DNA from: Sarcocystis neurona
Lineage: Eukaryota; Apicomplexa; Conoidasida; Eucoccidiorida; Sarcocystidae
Direction: 5' to 3'
Length of the DNA stretch: 64,000 nt
Assembly: GCA_000727475.1 (NCBI GenBank)
Contig: KL647317.1
Location: 1,384,444-1,448,443 of the forward strand
Part shown: in pieces, positions 15,301 through 23,160 of the stretch
How the letters are laid out: every line of letters starts with the position of its first letter
Numbering within the stretch: position 1 is the stretch's first letter
Notes under the pieces: generated by a model
What the model was told of the DNA's origin: nothing
The model's input: only the letters and a program-made list of their open reading frames with translations
Database searches by the model: none
Made by a program: the position numbers and the translations under genes

Positions 15301-18300
15301 GTACTTACTAGGAGTCTCACGGAGCAGTTCCGTGATCAAATCGATCACGCTGTCACTCCACAGAAATGATACTCTCCCTCCCAGCTGCACCCGACCGAAG
15401 CAAAGACAAGAGCACACACCCACGCACGTGGACCTGTCTCTCTGCAGTCGGCGTAAGACCAAGCAACGCCAAGAGGACGAGCCAAACTGCCAGGAGACCA
15501 GCGCCACCAGACCTTCTCGGGCCAACACCGAATACACCGGCGGTGGCGGCAGCGGGAGACGCATGACACGCTCAGGCAGCAGCACCGCCAGCAGACGCAG
15601 CGAAACTGGCCGCAGCAGCACCAGCAGCAGCAAACTTGACAGCAGCAGCACTGTGGTCAAGCGACTAGCAACGGGGGGACGACGAGCGGCAAGACTCTCT
15701 GCAGCAACAGCGCCAGCTGCGAGAGTTGGCGCAGCAGTTGCGACATCCGCAGGGGGACACGGAGTAGCAGCGGCACCAACACGCTAGCACAAAACCTGAT
15801 AGCGACGGCAACAACCAGAGGAGCCGAAGCTGCGCATTTGACGGCAGCACCCTCGCCGGGCGCAAGAGGTGGAGAAGGTTCCGCAGCGGCTCGAGGCGAA
15901 GCGCAGCAGCAGCAGCTGTGGCAGTAAGAGTGCCTGCCTTGCCGGTAGAAGCAGGTAGACGCGGTGTGCAGCGACCCCAGCACCAAAACATTTCCTTCAT
16001 CATGCAAGGAGCAGCAATGCCTCTTTAAAAAAGTACGCCGGCGCAAAGCCGACTAGACTGACAAATAAGCTTCCAGCGACATCAGCCGACCAGACACAGC
16101 GGCCAGCACGCATGTCTGACACACGTGTATACAAGGCTGCAAAACTCTGCACGCCCTACGGGCCTATCCAGGGGTACCTGTACATCTATATAAACATATA
16201 GAATATATACCGGGAGAAAGGAAGAGGGAGAGACGGCAAGATCACGGGACAGCGAACGGGGTAGGCAAAAGGGGCAAAGCTTGACAGCAGTTCAAACTCC
16301 GGCGCTGTAGTACACACATCGGTATACAAACAGTCGCCGCCTGGTGACTGAAGACTGCGTAAACACGGGCCTGCATGCATGCACCTGGTTCCACCAAAGG
16401 CCTGCTTCGTCTGCGGTGCATGCGGCTACGTGTCACGAAGAGCCCTTGTCTGCGTGAGCCTTAGGAATTTTCAAGCCAGAATGAACACCTCGTTACTAGG
16501 CCATCCCGTGGCTACCTGTGTGTAAAGGTATGTATGTAGGTAATACATTAGTACCTATATACGCACACGCGTATATCACGTGGGAGTGTCTACATACATA
16601 CAACCATATATACACACATACACGAACATGTACATATGTATCGCTCTCTCTGCGTCACCGTGTGTACGTTGATCGCACACATGTATTGATGGATGGATAG
16701 GGAGACGGACGCCCACGGAACGGGAGAAAGGGACAGAAGAAGAGGAAGAGAGCTGGACAGCCTGAAGGCAGGGACCGTCACTCTTATTCTACTAATTCTA
16801 CTATCAGTGACGCATGCGCACAGTGTACCTGCTTAGCAGCGAAGGGATGCAGCGCGATGCTCAGCGCTTCTGCGGGCGAAAAACGCGTCGTTAGCTGCTG
16901 GTCCTGCTGCTTGTCTTCGACGTCTCGCTCCTGTCTTCTCTCTCTTCCACTCTCCGGCTGCGTGTCCTGCTGCGGCTGCTGCTGTCCTGGCTCAATGCCC
17001 TCTTCTCCTGCCTTCTCAACACGACTGCTGACCCCGCTGCAACTGCCGCTCCTGCTGCGCGTACTGCGGGTGCTGCTGCAGCTATCGCTGCTGCTGTGTT
17101 GCACAGCTTTGCATGCCGGCACCAGCAACTCCAGCGCGTCGGCGTTGCGAGTGCTGAGCTGCAACAGTGCGTCTCCCATACGAACATCGAGAGCGAAGAA
17201 GAAGAAGGCCGGCACGAGCGAAGGTGGGAAGACGCAGGCGATGTGCCAGGCAGCTCGGGAGACCTGCGTAGCATCACACAGGGACAGCACAACCGCCAAC
17301 ACCAACGACAGCACCCGCACATACATATTCCTGCGTCTGTGCGCAGGTATACGCATGTGTTTCTACAAATGCATGTAGATCTCCTATCAAAATATGGAAC
17401 TTCCCCTGTGCTTGGATGAATACATATTCATATATTGACTTATGTGGAGAGCACAGGCGGACACGACGCAACAGATCGACGGTGGCTCACAACATGCAGT
17501 AACACGGCAGCTACAACGCACCACGTATTAATACATATAAATGTATATATATATATATGTATTATGTGAGTGTGTACAATGTATATATATATATATATGC
17601 ATACATGTATGTACGTATGTATGGATGGATGTACGTATATATATATATATATATATATATATACCCGTAGACACCTGCGCGGGGCGGCTCACTGTGTCAC
17701 ACTTGAGTTCGTTTCGGAATCCAGACCTATTCGAACCGTTGACAAACTCACGTGGGCGGATACCTGACTACGCACTTCGTTCGAATGTAGAAGTACACAA
17801 ATATATCGATATACATGAATTTACAAGTGTCCCCCTCCACCTGCAGACGCATACACATGGAGCGACACACGTAAAGATATAGTTCTACGCATGTCTCTTT
17901 CTGTCTCTATCTCTCTCTGTATATATATATGTGTATATACACACGTATGTGTAAATATTAACACACACACACACACACACGTGTAGCTTAATAACTAGTA
18001 GATCAGTACGGATACACACAGGTTCACCTCATGGGGGAGAACAAAGGAAAGAGACAGACTCACGCGATGTGCCGCACGCATCGGAAGACGTGTGTCGCCA
18101 GCAGAACAGCACCGGCTGCAGATGCAGAAATATATGCGGACAGATTCTCGATCCACGACTACACCCGCAAACACATTTTCATCCGACTGTTGGTAGATTC
18201 ACCCATATTATGCGTCCCTGTAGACGCGTCTATGCGTCCGTTTACATCAGCACGTACACACATAGATATACTTATATATATAGACGTATACGGACGCCTG

Positions 18301-21300
18301 TAGTGGCGTGACTACACGGTTGAACTCTTCTGAATACATACTGTAATATACAGAGGTCTCCGTCACGTACGTGCACACACGTACATATACGTGAATATCG
18401 ATATACACGCACACGCGTACGTACACGTTCGTACAAATTCTTCACTTCTTTGTAAACACACGGAGAACAGGCAACGTGTTCACCAAATGCAGGAAGCAAC
18501 AGTCCTGCAGATTTCATACATTTCGACAGTCCTCTCCATCAGCCCACCTCTACTTCTCGGTGGCTTCTCTGCCCCTTCTCGCTCGTTCGTTCACCCCGTC
18601 TTTCTTCTCTATTTCTGTGTGTGTCTCCCCTCGTCTGCGTCTCTCCGTACCCGTCTCCCTATCTCTCCATATACGTGGACGTGTGCACACCTACTGAAGC
18701 AAAAGGCACTCGCGTGCGTATGCTCCATCAGACGTTCAGCCACAGGGGTGGACACGGAGATGTGTACGCGTAATACTACGGAGAATGAGTCAGGGGGACG
18801 TCAACTGCGGAAAGCAATGCGTAGCTATGTAAAGCAGAAGGACTTGTACGCAGAAGAGGTGGTCACACACCAGCACACCAGAAGCGCGTCCCCCCTATCG
18901 TAGGCGCGGTTCCGGCAGACGCAGCTGTAGCAGCAGAAAGCAAGAGGAGTGCACGTGTACGACACTACTACCCACACACTCCCGTAGCTCGTTACGACAA
19001 AAACATATATAAAGGGGTATGTAGTCCTTAGTATATATGGTTGCATACAACACATACACCTATGCAGACACGTGATACTAGAATACATGCGTATATATTC
19101 GTATGTCTTTGTGTATACATATTCCTCTCTAGCGCTTGATCTATCAGTCTCATTACATATATACACATATGCATATATGTGTACGTACAGAGAGAGACAA
19201 AGGTGTACAGAGGGTGCGTCCCAGTGTAGCATATGGCGCAGAGAAGGCTTGAGAAATTGTGACTCTATTGTGGATTGTTGTTGCTGATGCTGCAAGTGGC
19301 GGCGCTGCGGGCGCTCGTCTTCAAATTCTGTTGTGGTTCTGCTGCTGCTGCTGTCGTTGCTGCTGTTTCGAAGATACCTACAGTCCTCACCTCACACAAG
19401 GGCAGCAAATGCAAGACCTCTTCGAATCTTTCAACAAGAGCCTTTGCCAGCAACCGCAGCGCATAACCGCTTCCGTGTGTGTGCGAGGCGCTGGTGGCAT
19501 CTGCCTGCCGTAACAGGTTGAACTGCTGCGGTTGAGGCTGGTGCAGGAAGTGCTGCTGCTGCGAGTGCTGCTGTTGCGACGTGCTGTTGAGAAGGTCAGA
19601 CCGCGGCCATGGAGACGGCGGCAGCCACGTAGCAGCGGTGGGCTGCGAAAAAGAGCTGCGAGAAGGCGGTAGCGGCAGGTGCTGCTCCCGCTGCTGTTGA
19701 ACGGGGTCGCACGCTGTTGCGAGCTGCTGTTGTCTACGCTGCTGGAGTTGTTGCTGATGAAGCACCAGCAGCACGGCCACCGCATCGATGAGACAAACAA
19801 CCAGCGTCGGCTGCAGCGTCTGCAGCGCAGCCGGCAGCAGCTGCTCTGCAACGGTATCAGCGGCCGCGAACAGCTGAGATATCGGAGGAACTTGCACTGT
19901 CCCTTGGCCGGCTTCGGCTGTTCTTGCTGCTGACGCTGCTGCTCCTACATCGCCTTCTCCTCCTGCTGCCGGTGACCTCGTTGCCGCACTGCTGCTGCCG
20001 TCTCTTCGGCGCTTCTGTTGAACGTATATCCAGTTCAAAGTCGTGTCTGGTGGGGCGCTGCCGCTCAGGCACTGCGAAAATGAAATACTTTCCCTCGAGG
20101 AAGATGCAGAACAGGAGGGAGAAGAAGAGGACACGGAAACGTCACGTGGTACAGGCTGTACATCTGGAGAGGAGATAGACAAGAGGACGATATGCTTGGC
20201 AGCGGCAGCTGCAAGACGCTGTGCATGCGCCACGTATACTGCAACTGGAACACTCACAGCAGTGGGAAAATACTGTTGTCGGTGGATGTAGGGCAGTTGG
20301 CTTCCTCCGGTAGCCTGCAGCAGCAGTCCGTGTCTATCACTCTCTCCTTCCTGCTGTTGCGGCACTGCCTTCGCAGCTGTTGCCGCAGCGGTAACGAGGG
20401 CCGCCGGGCGCAGAACACCACCAGCACCGCGCAGAACAGCAGCGGCGGCGGTTGGACCAGTGACAGCAGTTCCTTCAACAGGGGAAGCAGCAGGCGCTGC
20501 TGACCATGGTCGGAAAGCAAAGGGACGCTGCTCTGGGGTCGTAGCAGTAGCAGCACCGCGATCGTTGGAGGCGAAGTGAGAGGAAGCGGCAAGACCAGCC
20601 GCAGCTTCACTATCGAAGCCGAATGCCGTGCGCGGCACAGCAGAAGACACGGACGGATGAACAGCAAGCTGCTGGTGCAGCTGCTGCTGAATCTGTACCT
20701 CCTGCTTCTGCAGCCACTGCTGACGCATCTGCGGTGGCGGCTGAAAAAAAAAACCTGCTGAGGACCTAGATGGACCAGCTGTCCACCCAGGTCCTGCTGC
20801 GGCAGCTGTCCCCGCACCAACGGGTGAGGCTGCCTGTGCGGCAGGAGTTGCTGCCGCGCATGCTGCTGCTGCGCGTGCTGCTGCAGTGCATACTGCTGCT
20901 GCAGGTCCTGTTGCTGCGCATCTTTCTGCCGCGCTTGTAGCTGCTGTTGCGCGTGAATGTGCCCATGGTGCTGTGCACGTAAGAGCTGCTGCTGCGGCGG
21001 CGTGAGGACGCGCGTCTGCTGCTGTTGGCCTGGGAGCCGCTGACGTTGCTGGGCGTCGAGCTGTTGCTGCTGCGCAAGTCGGATTTGTTTCAATTGCAGG
21101 GGGTCCCGCTGATTTGCGTTCTGCTCCTGCAGGAAGTCTCGTGCGCGCTGCTGCTGCTGCCGCTTGAGCAATCCTCCACGGCGCAGTTGCGCTGGTCGAA
21201 GCTCTAATGCATGCGAAGCGAGCGAGTTTGACTGGTGGTGCTGCAGAGGCCTCATCGTCTGCTGCAGGTGGCTATCGTCTTGCTTGTGCTGGTTGTCCTG

Positions 21301-23160
21301 CACTTGCTGCTGCAGTTGTCGTTGCGGCATTTGCGTCTTCTGGTCTTGCCGCTGTGCGACCTGCTGCTTCTGGTGCCGGTGGACCTGTGAAAATGCCTGT
21401 CCATGCGCAGCAGCCCGGGCTGCCGTCTGTGCTGCGGCCCGTAGGGCGGCAGCTCCAAGCATCGGTGGCGACGGAGAAAGAAGACGGAGAAGGTCAGGGC
21501 GGAAACGAAGGCGAGTACAGTGCAAATAACGGGATGCAGGTGCACTCGACGGTGTACGTGGTGCTACGTGAGACGGTCTGTACGGGGGTTCCCCTGCCAG
21601 TGCTGCTGCATCTGCTGCGCCTGTTGCGGGAGCGGCTGCTGTACGTCTTCCTGCTGCACATCCTTTCTTTACCAGTGCACTCCCTAGCGCAGTGTAGACT
21701 GCTACTGCAAATTTTGAGCACTTTTCTGCTGCACATCCAGCTTCTGGGTCTCCCGTAGCTTCTGCTACGGCAACGTTATGTGTCAAAAAAGTGGCTGGTA
21801 CCTTCGTTGCTGCGTGCGGCGCGGAAACGGAAGAAGGGCATCTGTGTGCGACAGGGAAGAAAGGGCAATATGGGGAAGCAGAAGAATGACTATATACAGA
21901 GGCAGCGTGCTCGTTTCCACAAGCCCGCAGGGGACAGGAAGCATATGGACGACGAATTGAAGAAGAGGAAGCCGTATATGGATGAGGTGACAAGGGATAG
22001 GAAATCGGATGGCGAGATAAAGGACAAAGGCAAGTCGCCGGGTGGAGCAGGCACGAAGGAGCGGAAGCGGGAGAAGCGCGTAGATGCCGCACTACCGCTG
22101 ATGCAAGTGAGCGATATAATACAGATGCTGCAGTGACCCCCGCACGCGTAGGTAGCCCAACAGCGAAAGGCTCCGTTGCAGACGCCGTCGCAGGGACTGC
22201 GGGATCTGCAGCAGACGGGCTTGCTGGAGAAGAAGGCGAAGCCCAAGCAGAAGAAGATGTGACAAAAGCCCCGGCAACACTGGAAAATGCTGCAGGGCAG
22301 AAAGTTGGTGTAAAACGCGAAGAGTCTGTTCGCGCCTTAGCAGTAGCAGCAGCAGAAGCAAACGCTCGAGGAGCAGCAGCAGTAACTTCCGATCCGCGAG
22401 AACGGTCAACAGAAGCAAGTGCGGGTGTTTTGCAAGGAGAAGTAGTGGTACACGATGCTCTACGAGCAGCACCAGCAAGTACTGTTGCACTAGGAAGGAT
22501 TATACGGTATCCTGGCAGGTTACAAGCAGCGCATGAAGCCGCGTGGACCACGACAGCAGAGCAAACACAGAGGCCCCGGTGGCCAGGTGTTGGCACATGG
22601 GAGGAAAGCGGACGGGGACGAACCGGGAGGACGTTGGAGCTCTGCATGTTGTGGCAAGGAGAATTTCTGCTGCCGAAGTGACGCTGCAGTGAAGACGTGG
22701 GTGAACAAGACAACGAGCGAAACCGTAGTATCCAGAGAAGAGGGAAGGCGGAAGAAGACGACAGCGAAGAAGCGAAATCGTAGGGAGAAAAATAAGGACA
22801 CGACAAAGCGACAGTAGCATCGACACGACGGGAACTTGATGAGGGAGCCACAGGAACGCAGAATGAAGCAGGTCGACGGTAACAAGCGGATGAATGAGAG
22901 AGACTAAGACTGAGGAAGTGCTTGTGCGTTGGGTACGCGTAAGAGACGGGAATGACGGACGGGACGGCACCTGTTGCCGCTGAAACGCCACAACTCCGAG
23001 AATCGCCTTCTCCGGAATGTGGAACCGCGACGGAAGTAGGCGGCGCTGGCGGCGCGAGAACTCGGTGAAAGGCACGAATTACCTTTTTCTTTCGCCTTGT
23101 ATGTCCAGAGAGTCGCGGAAAGGCCTCCACACGTTGCAGACAAGACGACACACTCGTCAT
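90..23160 (-). CDS. Gene A (whole span): multi-exon helical-repeat protein with RAP-like C-terminus
   Basis: The span runs from an ATG at 23160 to a TGA at 90. Exons I support best are 23160-19391, 17263-16829, 16347-16258, 15937-15796, 15384-15309, 14952-14904, 14085-14032, 12400-12255, 11709-11638, 10790-10508, 9471-about 9376, 8810-8610, 6269-6088, 3904-3568 and 398-90. Many neighbouring phases agree, for example 19391/17263 (0), 15309/14952 (1 to 2), 14904/14085 (2 to 1), 11638/10790 (1 to 2), 6088/3904 (2 to 1) and 3568/398 (0). Others do not, so small exons are missing, probably near 13.6-13.8, 12.1, 7.6 and 7.0 kb. The internal exons encode Leu/Ala-rich amphipathic helices, as in OPR/RAP proteins of apicomplexans. 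The last two exons could be a split, degenerate RAP domain. The likely role is organellar RNA binding, by family analogy only. It could instead be another alpha-solenoid protein. Confidence 0.5.
550..1350. repeat. ATAC/CA/TA microsatellite intron
   Basis: Degenerate TATA, ACAC and ATAC tracts fill this gene A intron. A possible micro-exon near 1128-1160 (CTGCAG acceptor, TTC|GTACGT donor) and an open patch at 1380-1520 are too weak to call. Confidence 0.7.
1560..3235. repeat. Degenerate ACT trinucleotide cluster
   Basis: Long runs of (ACT)n/(TAC)n with scattered substitutions, densest at 1590-1960, 2283-2370, 2575-2600, 3065-3110 and 3175-3225. The triplet is not the CAG typical of the window. 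It lies in the last large intron of gene A. A non-repeat island at 2780-3060 is open on the minus strand without splice support. Confidence 0.85.
3568..3904 (-). CDS. Gene A penultimate exon, N-terminal half of RAP-like domain
   Basis: A 60-bp CTG/CT tract leads to acceptor CGCTCAG|G. There are 112 codons and donor CAC|GTTAGT (end phase 0). It encodes QAEQLSWMQCSQLYESFTAA, a Gly/Ala linker, YDAIIDVAGFQRRF and LYPILYLLTDVNIVFEPLE. The DVAG...RF stretch may correspond to the EVDGPxHF start of a RAP domain, but the key Asp-Gly-Pro is not conserved. An Asp/Leu-rich helix-strand pair like this often leads into RAP. Joins in phase to the terminal exon. Confidence 0.55.
4080..4660. repeat. Sense-CTG (plus CAG) intron tract of gene A
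   Basis: Plus-strand CAG-rich DNA lies immediately upstream, in the sense direction, of the 3904 exon. The plus-strand ORFs it creates (Gln/Arg/Ser-rich) look like composition by-products. Confidence 0.6.
4800..5225. repeat. CA and CATA microsatellite
   Basis: ACACAGACACAG and ATACATAC tracts within a gene A intron. The 5.3-5.6 kb part is purine-rich and non-repetitive, with no called exon. Confidence 0.75.
6088..6269 (-). CDS. Gene A helical exon, best OPR/RAP-like match
   Basis: The acceptor CCGCTGCAG|CTG ends a sense-CTG tract, and the donor TCA|GTACGT fits (phase 0 to 2). It encodes LIDVSLALAVAGRQELRCWQ, AFEISKRVNEFSSRSLLTML and LWIFALTDFREPAAWHSAAL. The SLLTMLLWIFALTDF core resembles the Leu-Leu-Trp-Ala-Leu-Ala pattern of OPR/RAP-protein repeats. 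It joins in phase to the exon at 3904. Confidence 0.65.
6895..7015 (-). CDS. Possible gene A exon
   Basis: A non-repetitive minus-strand patch reads LVENACSTQAEAITAYASCS in one frame and LLDASRSDYCVCELLASPSR in another. Both resemble neighbouring helical exons. No clean splice pair was found. Confidence 0.25.
7510..7690 (-). CDS. Possible gene A exon, frame unresolved
   Basis: Two overlapping candidates lie here. CTGCAG|CAA gives QLAAVLHVPACS, with donor AGC|GTGAAT. GCAGAG|AAG gives NRLAASCVCLSGRIASALRT, with donor CTA|GTCAGT. They are too close to be separate exons. One is probably real. Confidence 0.3.
8260..8545. repeat. CATA microsatellite with 18-bp higher order
   Basis: TATA then ACATACATGCATACAC units repeated several times at 8390-8530. 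Confidence 0.9.
8610..8810 (-). CDS. Gene A helical exon (67 codons)
   Basis: Acceptor CTGCTGCAG|CGG and donor GCG|GTACAC, phase 0/0. It encodes RIPALLCGEIYAGQLTADQL, LALAVPLQQKAEHLSGKQQA and LLLLYSQASVPAGALLRTLE. This is a clear amphipathic helical repeat. A second donor (AAA|GTATAA) 12 bases on would be in the same phase. Confidence 0.65.
9376..9471 (-). CDS. Probable gene A exon
   Basis: Acceptor CACTGCAG|C starts in the phase required by the 10508 donor. It encodes GKRLQQKVLLHTAAAVGGGL and then LRPLADGS. A possible donor is TCT|GTGCGC, and the true 3' end could be some tens of bases further. The intron below (9.2-9.35 kb) shows the sense-CTG pattern. Confidence 0.45.
10508..10790 (-). 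CDS. Gene A helical exon
   Basis: The acceptor CCCTGCAG|TG lies 3' of a 200-bp sense-CTG tract. The 93 codons include LVDVAAAVGSSDLPRALATA, LHPHALAEATLALAGNS and SPYYASFFRLILSLCCHA. The donor is CC|GTAGTT (phase 2). The repeating helix pattern with Asp/Pro-led starts strongly recalls OPR/RAP repeats. This is one of the clearest exons of gene A. Confidence 0.65.
11230..11465. repeat. Compound TA, CTAT and CATA microsatellite
   Basis: Successive (TA)n, (ACAC)n, (CTAT)n and (CATA)n blocks in a gene A intron. Confidence 0.9.
11638..11709 (-). CDS. Gene A short helical exon
   Basis: It has acceptor CTGCAG|GA and donor CCG|GTACGC, encodes APRLLTLLLERLQISNAEPL, starts with two bases and ends in phase 1. 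It sits just 3' of a sense-CTG tract (11.71-12.0 kb), the usual arrangement in this gene. The phase fits the next exon at 10790. Confidence 0.55.
12060..12205 (-). CDS. Possible gene A exon (frame uncertain)
   Basis: After a CGTGCAG acceptor near 12205, two minus frames are open. One gives ELDVSTSCCLAPAMTCVEEE and the other DDVRRRARRLHELLPC. Both look like the flanking helical exons. I cannot choose the frame or the 3' end by eye. Confidence 0.3.
12255..12400 (-). CDS. Gene A exon beside a duplicated acceptor
   Basis: The acceptor is GATAGCACAG|AGG and the donor AAG|GTGCAT (phase 0 to 2). It encodes RRTVVAMNDRPLTHRRCLAC and then FAAEEIPLTLDV. The branch-point and acceptor block just upstream is duplicated about 183 bp further upstream (see repeat at 12398-12630). 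Another minus frame is partly open. Confidence 0.4.
12398..12630. repeat. Duplicated branch-point/acceptor block
   Basis: A block of about 50 bp at 12398-12450 recurs at 12581-12630 (spacing 183 bp, a few mismatches). On the minus strand the copies read TGCTGATATGATAGCACAG and TGCTAATATGATAGCGCAG, each followed by AGG. Confidence 0.8.
12630..13450. repeat. GTAT/CATG and TA microsatellite intron
   Basis: Degenerate TGTATG, GCATGTGT and TATA repeats with two CT-rich patches (13100-13135, 13250-13285). Confidence 0.8.
13890..14410. repeat. CT, TA and CATA microsatellites
   Basis: CTCTCTCT then TATATA at 13940-13975, and CATA/TA tracts at 14330-14405. They flank the micro-exon at 14032-14085. 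Confidence 0.8.
14032..14085 (-). CDS. Gene A micro-exon
   Basis: The CTGCAG|C acceptor is followed by GDTRSLLASVLQQR and then the consensus donor CC|GTAAGT. The one-base start matches the 14904 donor phase. The intron beyond (13.9-13.3 kb) is CT-rich and ATAC microsatellite. I see no further convincing exon before 12.4 kb, although 13.6-13.8 kb is open and non-repetitive. Confidence 0.5.
14904..14952 (-). CDS. Gene A micro-exon
   Basis: It lies between GCCGCAG|GA and CT|GTAGAG and encodes AHAFTRAQDHASKKEL. It starts with the two bases needed after the 15309 donor and ends in phase 2. An alternative minus frame across 14850-14930 is also open, so this rests mainly on phase. Confidence 0.4.
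15309..15384 (-). CDS. Gene A short exon with consensus donor
   Basis: There is a long pyrimidine tract and GGTGCAG|CTG acceptor. The 25 codons include SFLWSDSVIDLITELLRETP, and the donor CTA|GTAAGT is perfect. End phase is 1. The exon is too short to stand out as an open frame, but its splice signals are among the best in the window. Confidence 0.6.
15796..15937 (-). CDS. Gene A helical exon
   Basis: The acceptor is CAAG|GCA and the donor TCAG|GTTTTG (end phase 1). The sequence is strongly amphipathic: AAAALRLEPLRNLLHLLRPA and SNAQLRLLWLLPSL. That is typical of a helical RNA-binding repeat. A competing frame with phase 0/0 is Cys/Arg-rich and less convincing. The sense-CTG tract downstream (15.4-15.8 kb) may hide another short exon near 15.66-15.70. 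Confidence 0.5.
16258..16347 (-). CDS. Gene A small exon (30 codons)
   Basis: The acceptor is TTCAG|TCA and the possible donor CCC|GTTCGC is weak. The exon is phase 0 at both ends, which fits the exons before and after it. It encodes SPGGDCLYTDVCTTAPEFEL followed by a hydrophobic tail. A second minus frame is also open here, so the frame is not certain. Confidence 0.4.
16829..17263 (-). CDS. Gene A exon 2
   Basis: The exon has a pyrimidine-rich acceptor ending ACGCAG|GTC, 145 codons in phase 0 throughout, and donor CAG|GTACAC. It starts with a hydrophobic helical segment (AAWHIACVFPPSLVPAFFFF) and DALLQLSTRNADALELLVPA. A charged Ser/Arg/Gln-rich linker of about 70 residues follows, then SPAEALSIALHPFAAKQ. 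The helix pairs fit an OPR/RAP-type solenoid. It joins in frame to exon 1 across a 2.1-kb microsatellite intron. Confidence 0.6.
17530..17665. repeat. TA microsatellites in the 17.4-19.3 kb intron
   Basis: Three TA runs, the longest at 17636-17662. The rest of this gene A intron is degenerate ATAC/CT repeat, with a possible exon at 18840-18930 (acceptor CTGCTACAG) that I could not confirm. Confidence 0.85.
19391..23160 (-). CDS. Gene A exon 1: long Gln-rich N-terminal exon
   Basis: The ATG follows an in-frame TAG at 23167-23169 and has an AAAATGA context, so the start is well placed. The first 580 or so residues are Ser/Pro/Ala/Leu-rich and low complexity. Part of this is simply a pyrimidine-rich sense strand (about 22550-22900), which rarely makes stops, so a hidden intron there is possible. 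From about 21400 to 20760 comes a long Gln-rich stretch coded by sense CAG. A ten-T run at 20744-20753 breaks the frame. Past it the other frame continues with Gln/Ala/Ser tracts and then a helical segment (RLLAKALVERFEEVLHLLPL) just before the donor GAG|GTGAGG at 19391, phase 0. No known domain was recognised in the first 1200 residues. Confidence 0.6.

Noticed and set aside
20741..20754. Calling the 14-base GT-T10-AG string an intron
   Set aside because: Far below known intron sizes. A one-base homopolymer error explains the frame equally well, so it is reported only as a finding.
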